In this document: positions 1 through 64,000 of the stretch, one piece after another
Position numbering within the stretch: position 1 is the first letter of the stretch
Layout: each line of letters starts with the position of its first letter
DNA from: Imbricaverruca yamaguchii
Taxonomy: Eukaryota > Arthropoda > Thecostraca > Neoverrucidae
Direction of reading: 5' to 3'
Assembly (NCBI GenBank): GCA_034440575.1
Contig: JAOTOL010001626.1
Coordinates: 1,422,001 to 1,486,000 of the forward strand
Length of the DNA stretch: 64,000 bases
Notes under the pieces: generated by a model
Databases searched by the model: none
Told to the model about the DNA's origin: nothing
The model's input: only the letters and a program-made list of their open reading frames with translations
Program-made: the position numbers and the translations under genes

Positions 1-912
1 TCACAAGAGCTCTGGCAGTGTTTGAAATAGGGGGGGGGGGGGTAGCGCTTGCGTGTGCATCGTAACTTGGAATTATGTAAGGTCAGGGTGTCCAACCTCG
101 GGAAAATTTCACTGTAAATAACATAGAGCATGAAAAGAAGCGCTTGTGCTTTAGGTGAAATTTGTAGCTTTTCGTCGCAGATTTTCTTAGACTTCGACTT
201 TCATCTACCGCAGGGTACGGAGAGTCGCGTCCTCCAAATCTTGTGCAATTTGGCACTACACATATGGCGTTACATGGAAAAAATTAACTGAAAAAACCTC
301 CTGTTTTCGAAAATCCGTAAATGTACCAGTGCGTTTCATTTGCATTACTTAATGTCTGATAAAAATTTCCTCCTAGCCATGGGTAAGCAAGATACGGCTG
401 ACGTTTATTCCTGTCAGTTTCAGGTTTGTGGTTGCCTGCTATGCACTGGTTACAAGTCAGCTTTTATCGTCACGAACGTGCACATGATCCCATGCTATTG
501 TATATGGTCTTTACCTTTGATGTGAGACATTGGAAATCTTGAGTTATATCGTACTCAACCGAAGATGAATTTGGGTTCCTGGGGAATATATTCCCAATAT
601 GCGTACATATGCATGGGTGGTTTCAAATGAGGCACTACAATTCACCTGAACTCTTCATATTACCTGATTTATATTAGTTTTGATTCTTCAGAGTTACGTA
701 AATTGTCACTTGCTAGTGATCATTCGTCTTCCAATTCAAAATGACAGCAACCATGCCAGACTCCCTCCATCATTTGAAGACGTTTCATGAATGCTAATGC
801 ACCCTACTGATCGGTGGTGAACTTTCCGCCGCGAACTGCTTGCCAACTGAAATATGGGCAGGCACCATTGGTTCCCCGTCAAAGGCGACCACACGCCCGC
901 CTAAAGGGTATG
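1..912. other. Upstream non-coding stretch, no gene recognised
   Basis: AT-moderate single-copy-looking DNA with a short poly-G run near 31-42. The only open frames are about 60 codons, with no family signature, on either strand. I see no splice-bounded exon, RNA gene or repeat in it. Confidence 0.6.
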
Positions 913-925
913 CTATCGATAATTG

Positions 926-1084
926 GTTGGTTGTTGCTTTTGCGGCACATCGACTGTTGAGTCATGTAGCATCGCCAATCCCTCACGCCGATTGGCCGCG
1001 GGCGAACAGGAACGACAGGTTACTCGAACGCACAATCTTTCGATTGTGAGACGGGGAACTTACCCCTAGACTACTCTTCCCCTA
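926..1084 (-). mobile_element. Full-length tRNA-derived SINE, minus strand
   Basis: Read on the minus strand this begins with a tRNA-like head. A box-B-like GTTCGAG motif follows a segment reading GTCTCACAATCGAAAG. The body (CGGCGTGAGGGATTGG, then CTACATGACTCAACAGTCGATG) ends in a CAACCAACCAA tail. The 13-bp sequence CTATCGATAATTG is present at 913-925 and again at 1085-1097, a perfect target-site duplication that fixes both ends. The same element is seen at 48182-48351, 53385-53492 and, as the last 40-70 bp only, at many other places. Confidence 0.9.
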
Positions 1085-1283
1085 CTATCGATAATTGATA
1101 CCGCAATCAACCCCTATTGTTTAGCAGACGCAGACCAATTCGTCATAAGGATGGTTTGCCCAGTGTCTCCTGTGGCCTTGTCTACTCGCTATATGGGAGT
1201 GGTTAGCGTTATGCGAAGACCTTTTCCGGAAAACAGAGCGTTGTCCTTATATATGCTAATTCTCTCTGTCTCTTTTCCCTTTC

Positions 1284-1415
1284 TTCTCTGTCTCTGTGTC
1301 TGTCTCTGTCTCTGTCTCTGTCTCTGTCTCTGTCTCTGTCTCTGTCTCTGTCTCTGTCTCTGTCTGTCTCTGTCTGTCTCTGTCTCTGTCTCTGTTTCTG
1401 TCTCTGTTTCCGTCT
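1284..1415. repeat. CTCTGT/CTGT microsatellite
   Basis: Pyrimidine-rich hexanucleotide repeat of CTCTGT with a few CTGT slips. The roughly 100-codon open frames over it on both strands are by-products of the repeat. Confidence 0.9.
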
Positions 1416-1494
1416 TTGGGCATAAAAGACATAAAAGATTAGTGCAACTATGAGACACAAGGGCCCTTGGTTGCATTCTGTACACTCAACCAAT

Positions 1495-1766
1495 CAGTGT
1501 CCTAAAGTTACTTCACCATTAACTGTGTGGATGAAGGAAGAAGTTGCTTGGGAATAGTGAAAGATTGGAAAAAAAATAAAAGATTGCCACTTGAGGATTA
1601 AAAAGCGGAATGCCTCTCACTTCAGTCACATGCATTTTACATTATTTAGCAGTTGTGTGCGCATACATTATGTGTTGCAAAATGGTAAAAACCGAAGACG
1701 AGGATGAAATACCACAACTCCATTAACTGTGCATTTCCAGGCCACATGGTTAATTATTTTACACTG
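1495..1766 (+). mobile_element. hAT-type MITE, copy 1
   Basis: A 272-bp non-coding element bounded by imperfect inverted termini that start CAGTGT and end ACACTG. It is flanked by near-identical 8-bp duplications, CAACCAAT at 1487-1494 and CAACCAGT at 1767-1774. An inverted copy of the whole element is at 45824-46103. CAGTG termini with 8-bp duplications are characteristic of the hAT superfamily. There is no transposase, so it must have been moved in trans. Confidence 0.87.
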
Positions 1767-1969
1767 CAACCAGTTGCCCACCAAATAAGTCAATCAACCC
1801 TCCCTGGAATACTGAAAAGCAAGCCATCTATTCTTATAATGATTGTCTATGCTGTTTTTAAAGATATTCAATGTGCTGTTACTGAATGGTTTCTTGCAGC
1901 TGGTTTCAGTGTTCTACTACACGGTTGGTGAATAAAGACCGTCTTAACCTTGTCTTGCTGCGGTTAACT

Positions 1970-2734
1970 TTAATTTTGAATTGATGACCTAAATGCATCA
2001 TTTCTGTTAAGTTCAGACATTTTCACAAGATATCCCTTCTCCAGACTATGGGCAAATTTAAAGACCTCGATGAGATCTCCTCTCACCCTTCTATATCTAA
2101 GTGAAAACGTATTCAATTTCTTCAATCTCTCCTCGTATGCCAGGTTGCTTATGCCATTAACCATTTTGGTTACCCCTCGTTTGTACTCTCTAAAAGCCAA
2201 CAATCATTTTCATAGCCAGCAGACCAAGCTTGGATGAGGTATTCTAGATGTGGCCCGACATAAGCACAGTAAAGCTTCCTGATGACTTCCTCACTTCTGT
2301 ATGATACATTCCTATTTATTTCCCCAAGCATTCTCAGTGCCTTCTTCCTGGCTTCCTTGGTCTGTTCTGATGCCCACAATTTTGTGTTTAGCATAACACC
2401 TAAATCCTTCTGTTGAGTCACTGATAGTACTTGGACACCCACCAAATATGGAGCCTTCATATGCTGCTTATCCGCATGCGTGATTTTGCACTTATCGAGA
2501 TTAAGTTTGATTTGCCATTCGTCGGACCACTTCACAAGTTCGTCTAGGTCTTTCTGCAACGAGATATGCTCATTGTGACCTGTTATTGCCCTAAAGACTT
2601 TCAAATCCGCAAATTTCAAAACCTTACGGTACCCTATATACGGTTAATGATGCAGCTTCAGGTCTATGGTATTGCATGTAGCATCTTAAAATGGATAGAG
2701 CTGTGGATTTCAGATACACAGCAAAGGGCGATCC
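1970..2734 (-). mobile_element. Broken non-LTR retrotransposon (reverse transcriptase part), 5' part inverted
   Basis: The minus strand from about 2619 to 1970 encodes the second half of a CR1/L2-like reverse transcriptase. It shows a damaged FADD box (KFADLKVFRAI), then LDELVKWSDEW, NLDKCKI, DLGVMLN, EEVIRKLYCAYVGPHLEY and, after a frameshift near 2200, VTKMVNGISNLAYEERLK and YRRVRGDLIEVFK. An upstream piece of the same kind of protein (GIACSILKWIELWISDTQQR) lies at about 2650-2734 on the plus strand. The segment that should join them, including the conserved SGVPQGS region, is missing. This is a dead 5'-truncated and inverted copy, with no ORF1 and no promoter. Confidence 0.8.
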
Positions 2735-2782
2735 GTGACCAATGTAGTCGATGCGCCCTGAAGCCCTGATAACCAACTAACT
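2735..2782 (+). mobile_element. Short SINE-end copy
   Basis: Matches the last ~45 bp of the [23 protein letters not shown], then CGCCCTGAAGCCC and ATAACCAACTAAC. No tRNA head. It abuts the plus-strand LINE segment, and no clear target duplication is seen. Confidence 0.75.
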
Positions 2783-2986
2783 ATGTCTCCGTCTCACTCT
2801 GTCCGTATTTGTCTCTGGCTCTATCGTCGTGTTTAGCGGCCGCCGGCCTGCCGCGATGCTCCGGGTGTCTATGTGCCACGCATCACTGCGTGCGGCCGGG
2901 AGTCGGTGCCGCTGACCCGACCTCAGTCCGCCCGCCCGCCCGCCTGCAACACTCTGCTGGCCGGCATTGTCCAACGCGTCGCCTCT

Positions 2987-4317
<1,331 letters not shown>

Positions 4318-4506
4318 GCGCCGACGTACCGTACCGTGTGTGGGGGAGCGCCAACGTACCATACCGTGTGTGGGGGAGCGCCAACGTACCGTACCGTGTG
4401 TGGGGGAGCGCCAACGTACCGTACCGTGTGTGGGGGAGCGCCAACGTACCGCACCGTGTGTGGGGGAGCGCCAACGTACCGTGCCGTGTGTGGGGGAGCG
4501 CCAACG
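4318..4506. repeat. 30-bp minisatellite, about 6 copies
   Basis: Unit is roughly GTGTGTGGGGGAGCGCCAAC followed by GTACCGTACC, with single-base changes only. The unit length is a multiple of 3, so several frames stay open (10-residue repeats such as GGAPTYRTVC). This is not a gene. Confidence 0.93.
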
Positions 4507-4509
4507 CCG

Positions 4510-4700
4510 GTTCTAGGACAAATGTACGTAAGGACAAATGTACGTAAGGACAAATGTACGTATGCTAGATATACGTAACCAAATGTACGTAAGCGCAGAT
4601 GCACGCATGACAATTGTGCGTAAGCGCACATGTACGTAAGCGCAAAGTACGTAGGCGCAAATGTACGTCCATATACGCATGCGTACATTTGGGTTTACGG
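4510..4700. repeat. Degenerate 15-16-bp repeat with TACGTA cores
   Basis: About a dozen diverged copies of ACAAATGTACGTAAG. Each holds the self-complementary hexamer TACGTA or a near match such as TACGCA. They follow directly on the 30-bp array and end in a palindromic stretch around 4670-4690. Confidence 0.8.
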
Positions 4701-6798
4701 AAATTTGTCCGGTTGCCGCCACCTGCAGCTGTTTTCCTCCGACGGCATGCGGCTCTGCATTCTGGCGAGGCTTATCAACATGCAGTGACAACGTTGCACG
4801 ATGTTTGGTATCTGGTGTTGGCATGTCAGGCATCTGTCCAGGCTGATGTACAGCGTCCTATCAGATTGCGAAGGAGTAGTTGTTAGTATTTGAGGCTGAG
4901 GACCATGTTTTGGCGACTGGATTTCAAAGTGATGGATTCAGTTTTGGTATGGTCTATTGAAAGTGTTTTCTGTGAGAACCGATGCATAGTAATGGACACG
5001 CTAATTTGAACAGGCTGAGCATAGCATCCAGGCGTGAATCGCACGCCTGGATGACCGCCCCCTGCGTGACCGCCCTCCTCAGCTACGCCAGTTTCCGTGT
5101 TCGAGTTCGGAAAATTGCGATATAACCAAGACGTATGCGACAACAATTAATCTGAGCGGCTCAGTCATGTTGGAGCCGGTTCGACCGTTACCCTTTTGCA
5201 ACCTTAGCCCTCGTCGTGCCGGCTAGCAAACCCAATTTCTCCGGACCCGGAGAGGGAGATGGGAAAGGGGCTCTTAGATGCTCCCTACTAACTTTTGAAC
5301 TACGTAAGTTGGAGTATCATACAACACACCATTAGAATGCCCTGATGACCGAGGTGCTGAAACTTTGCATTTTAGCCGATAATGACGTAACCTAAGGATA
5401 TACTAGTCTGGTATATAGATTTAAATGAAAACCCTGGAAATGTTTTTGAAACGCAGAGCTTGCTCTCATTCGTCATTACTTTAAAATAACTAGTACACAC
5501 GAATGTGTCTATGCTGACCATAGTAAACAAGCGTCAGGACGGCGTAGGTGAGGTCGTATCAGAACCAGACTTGACGTTACTTAAAATTACGGTATAAAAA
5601 AGTTGTTCGTCTTCATAAAGCAGCGTGCACTTAGTTTGGTTTCATGCGTTGCAGCTACTCAAAATGGCGGCACTGATAATTCTGAGACAGTACCCTCTTT
5701 GACCAGTCCCAAATCATGTCGAACTTCGATGTAATGCACTTTCTTGACCCCAACCTCAATTTTTTGCGATATATGTAAAGGCATGCGTGAGGTATGAAAG
5801 GTCTGTGTCTGTGTGTGTGCGTACTCATTTGGCCACTATCACGGAAAACCTGAGGGGCTCTTGTCGGCCCTCTTCTGCCCGGCGATGGTTACTTGCTATT
5901 GCAGGCTTTACTCTTACTTGTTGTAGGTGTTTAAGTCCTAATTCTTTCACTTACAATTACACCTTGTCTTTTAATCTTGATGTTGGGTAGTTTTTACGAT
6001 AGTATTTCCATGACAGTACGACCATGTTTTACTGCCAAAAAATATTGTATGGCGGAACGAAGCTGCAGACGCCATATTGTGTCTCGTGTAACGGCTGTAT
6101 GCGACGTGAACTGAGCCGGAGGCAGTGAAACAATAGGGGTTGATGCGACGTGGCAGCTATGCTAATTGGAGACGATTTGGCTTAGTGCGTTCAAGTTGTG
6201 TGCAACATTTTCGGCAGATCAGCTCGGTTCAGGCAAAATCACGGCAAATTTCGACTGAATCTGGTCATTTTTTCAATGGCATATATCACGAAATTAGTGA
6301 CACAATTTCCACAAACGAGCTCCCGTACTAAATACCGAGCATGCATCCAAAATTTGACAGCACTGCCAATATGTCCGATGTGTCTGTCTGTCTGTAGTTC
6401 TGAAATTCTGCGCTTCCGCAAACATTGGACCGCGAAGTATGTTGACGACCATGAGGTGACTTGCAAGTCGTGACGGCCAGTTCAGCGCAGGTGTGATCGT
6501 TCCGCAAGTTCCCTGTCGCGTGGTGGGGGGAGGGGGGGGGAGCAGGGTAGCCCCGCCCCGTAGCCCGTCTCCCGCCGCCGCTCGGCCATCGTCCACAATG
6601 GCGTCTTTGTCATTATTGTGGCATCGCTGAAGACGATGTTGTGTTGTTGTTTTGTTGTGTTCGGATAATGAACGGTGTCCGAGACGCGTGGATGTGAACT
6701 CGAGCGACTCCATCATCGCTCTCTGCCGGCGTCAGGTCAAGTAACGTCATCACTGCCGCACACCACCATGCCAGTGGCATGGTGTACAATTACACCAG
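4701..6798. other. No gene recognised
   Basis: About 2.1 kb of mixed-composition DNA. Frames of 60-140 codons exist on both strands but carry no family motif and no splice-bounded pattern. A poly-G patch lies near 6522-6541. Confidence 0.5.
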
Positions 6799-6800
6799 AT

Positions 6801-7074
<274 letters not shown>

Positions 7075-7084
7075 ATGTAGTAGT

Positions 7085-7280
7085 GTCTGTGGCAGCACAT
7101 AGGCCAGAGCGGTCTGTGGCAGCACAAGGGTATGTGGTGTCCACCATGTGCCGGTCGGAGCAAGCTGGGGCGGCACAGGGGTGTAGTAGGCCACCATGTG
7201 CCGTCCAGAGCGGCCTGTGGCAGCACAGGGGTGTAGTGGTGTCCACCATGTGCCGGTCGGAGCGGTCTGGGGCGGCATAG
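7085..7280. repeat. ~50-bp minisatellite, about 4 copies
   Basis: Degenerate copies of a unit containing GTGTCCACCATGTGCCGGTC, GGAGCGGTCTGTGGCAGCAC and AGGGGTGTAGTG. Open frames across it are repeat products. Confidence 0.8.
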
Positions 7281-7960
7281 GGGTGTGATGAGACGATCCG
7301 ATGATATCAACACGGTTTAGTACAGTTTTCCTCCAGCCTTTGTGTGCTTTTGCAGTTTAGTATCCGATCTGCAAAACGGCGCCGCACTCAGTATCCGTTG
7401 CCGTGAAGTGGAACAGAGAACCGGTCGGGAGTAAGTGGTATGGGAGTGTCGTGATATATCAACATCCAGTATTTCTAAAGCCAACCTGCTTTAGCTAGCA
7501 ATCGACATGTCATATATGGGTGGTGATGCCTCAAATTTTTCCCGGGGAGGGGCGGGATCAGTTATCCGTATGACACCATCAGTCCCCGGGAAGGGTCTCT
7601 CACTGCATTCTGTGTTGTCTGCATAGGCTCGTGGGAATTAATTTGCTGAGCGAAGCTCCATGAGGAAGGACGCATCGATTATTTTCGTAATTTCTCATAA
7701 TCTCACAATGAAGCCGCTCGCTGCGCGAAACAGGAAGAAAATTTCTGATTTGGCTTTGCACAAATCCATAATTTTGTTTCTTGATATAGTAATACTATTT
7801 TGTTAAGAGGAGGGGGATGGATCTCCGGGCCTTTTAGGCTACGCGTCCATAAGCTATTAGCATGCCATTGGTTTGAGCCCGCGTGAAAGCTCACAAACAA
7901 TTTTTTTTGTGCAGTGACAAACTATATTTTGGAAGACAAACCATGTTGCCGGCGCTGGCA
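7281..7960. other. Upstream flank of the CpG block, no gene recognised
   Basis: Single-copy-looking DNA without coding signal. An 8- to 9-bp CCCGGGGA/TCCCCGGG inverted pair lies at about 7540-7593. Confidence 0.5.
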
Positions 7961-8357
7961 GGGCCTGCCAGCGGTTTCCCAGCAGCCGGCCCGCATCCCG
8001 ACCGGACGGCTGGCCGACCGATGACGTCACCAGGTGCCGACACCGGTGGTGACGTAGTCGGCCGGGCCGAGGTCGTCCGGCGGAGTGACGTCAGACACGG
8101 CCGACCGGTTGTCGGCGGCGGGTGGTGGCCGGCCGGCAGTGCGCCTCGTGCCGCACACGGTGGCGTGGCGTCGGCCGTGCTCGCTCGCTCGCTCTGGGCG
8201 CCGCAGTCGAACCGGTGTACTGCGCCCGACCAGCGACGCGCAGTGACGCGCGGTGACAGGCGTGGCGTCAGCGGTGCGCGGCGACGGTGTGGCGGCAGCG
8301 ACCTGCAGCGGCGACAGTGCTGCGCCAGCGGCCCGTGCCGGCCGCGGCGCCGCCGCG
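7960..8357 (+). promoter_or_regulatory. CpG-rich block, putative GSK3 promoter and 5' untranslated region
   Basis: A sharp rise in GC and CpG content begins near 7950 and runs into the proposed first coding exon. No TATA box is obvious. Short direct repeats of GACGTCA-like sites (8020-8095, 8225-8265) resemble CRE-type motifs. Promoter activity is inferred from composition and from position immediately upstream of a good start codon. The transcription start cannot be placed from sequence alone. Confidence 0.45.
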
Positions 8358-62900
<54,543 letters not shown>

Positions 62901-63325
62901 GTCAGTGCTGCCACCGCTTGTCAGTGCGGTCATGCTGAAGTGTAGCTGCATTTGGCGTGTGAATGGTGTTGTTAGTAGAGTAGTGTCAGTAGGGATGGTG
63001 TTGGTGTAAAATAGAACTAGAGCTGACTCAAACGTAGGCGATTCCAGTGGTGCTGTTGAGCAAGTGATTGCTTTTCGTGGCCGTACAGAAGCCACACATC
63101 CGCTCGCCCACGGACGTGAAAACGTGGCTCATGACATTAGTGGACAGGAGGCATAATGGCAGGTAAACGGGACTGGTAAGGAGTCTTGTCTGTTAGTGAA
63201 GGGTTAACAACCTCAGCAAGCACTGTCCAGGAATTGCTCGAATGCTGAGTCGAGAATGATAATCGATTTGCTGAGTCTAAAGTTAGCTAGAGTCGCACTG
63301 AAAATTGATGCCACGGGTGCGTTTT
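62901..63325. other. Start of the last visible intron, no gene recognised
   Basis: I looked here for the C-terminal GSK3 exon and found no acceptor followed by an acceptable frame. Confidence 0.5.
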
Positions 63326-63560
63326 TAACCAATGGGTAACTATAACGGTGCCAACCAATGGGTAAATCAGAACGTTACCAAGTAATAGGTAGAGCAGAAC
63401 GGTGCCAAGCAATAGGCAAAGAAAAACTGCTAAGCAATAGGTAGAGCAGAACGGTGTCAAGCAATAGGTAGAGCAAAACGGTACCAAGCATTAGGCAGAA
63501 CAAAACGGTACAAGGGATAGGTGGAGCAGAACGGTGCCAAGCAGTATGTAGAGCAAAACG
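63326..63560. repeat. ~27-bp minisatellite, about 9 copies
   Basis: Unit GCCAAGCAATAGGTAGAGCA plus GAACGGT, with small indels. Confidence 0.92.
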
Positions 63561-64000
63561 GTTTAGTGACGCGGCCTTTCGGTGTGACTAGGAGGCTCTC
63601 TTCGGACTGACCAAATCAATTCCCAGTAATGTCTCAATACAAATAGTTGAAGCTGTGTATTCGTGAGACACATGCATAGCACTGTCCAACCGTTGCGGAG
63701 CAAATGGCTGGTATCAGTGTAGGGGGACGGGTACATAGGTCGTGGAGAGCCTGCCAGTGTGTAACAGTAAACACTGTGTACCGTTACGCGCTGACATGCA
63801 CGTCGTGCCGTAATATATGCGTTGAATGAACGCCTGTATGGACGCTGTTGATTCCATTGCGTGGCACGCATGTCGGCATGCAGGTTCATGTTGTCCATCG
63901 TGCGTCACGCACGCGCCAGTAAACTGCCGATACACCGTTGCGCTCGTGTTATCGCACGCATGCTGATGCTGATGACGGCGCTGAAGCTAGCCTGTAGACT
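63561..64000. other. Window end, no gene recognised
   Basis: No coding, RNA or tandem signal seen. Confidence 0.5.

Noticed and set aside
62901..64000. Terminal GSK3 exon
   Set aside because: No acceptor followed by a plausible tail and stop in the required phase. It is most likely beyond the window.

Overview
The window is animal (eukaryotic) nuclear DNA. It holds one recognisable host gene, a glycogen synthase kinase 3 (GSK3/Shaggy) gene on the + strand, stretched over more than 54 kb. Eight coding exons are visible: 8358-8628, 21464-21552, 22112-22213, 22701-22784, 38438-38548, 46480-46717, 54830-55023 and 62714-62900. All junctions are GT-AG, the codon phases agree at every junction, and together they encode 425 complete codons. 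The C-terminal exon lies beyond position 64000. The kinase core reads like an invertebrate Shaggy protein. A protostome, possibly an arthropod, is plausible, but I cannot name the species.

Layout. 1-8000 is upstream DNA with a SINE, a hAT-type MITE, a rearranged LINE piece, an 826-bp uninterrupted GCC tract and other simple repeats. 8000-8630 is a CpG-rich block with the proposed first coding exon. 8629-21463 is intron 1, filled with 14- to 40-bp minisatellites. 21464-22784 holds three close exons for the glycine-rich loop, catalytic lysine and helix C. 22785-38437 is a 15.6-kb intron carrying a ruined jockey-type LINE with younger elements nested in it, an inverted repeat and a degenerate satellite. 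38438-62900 holds the remaining catalytic exons, separated by introns of about 8 kb that are again dominated by minisatellites, including a 3.1-kb array of a 20-bp unit and an 820-bp CTGT tract.

By my own tally between a quarter and a third of the window is tandem repeat. Most long open frames come from these arrays and are not genes. The dispersed elements are a tRNA-derived SINE family, a set of very short (about 40-70 bp) SINE-end copies with target-site duplications, two copies of a hAT-like MITE, non-LTR retrotransposon remnants from at least two clades, and a 0.96-kb element with palindromic terminal repeats.

The most unusual signals are these. (1) The kinase exon at 54830-55023 is flanked on both sides by tandem repeats that copy its own splice sites. 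(2) The short SINE-end copies all start at nearly the same point of the parent SINE and all lie in the gene's sense orientation. (3) The proposed N-terminus and some active-site residues differ from the usual GSK3.
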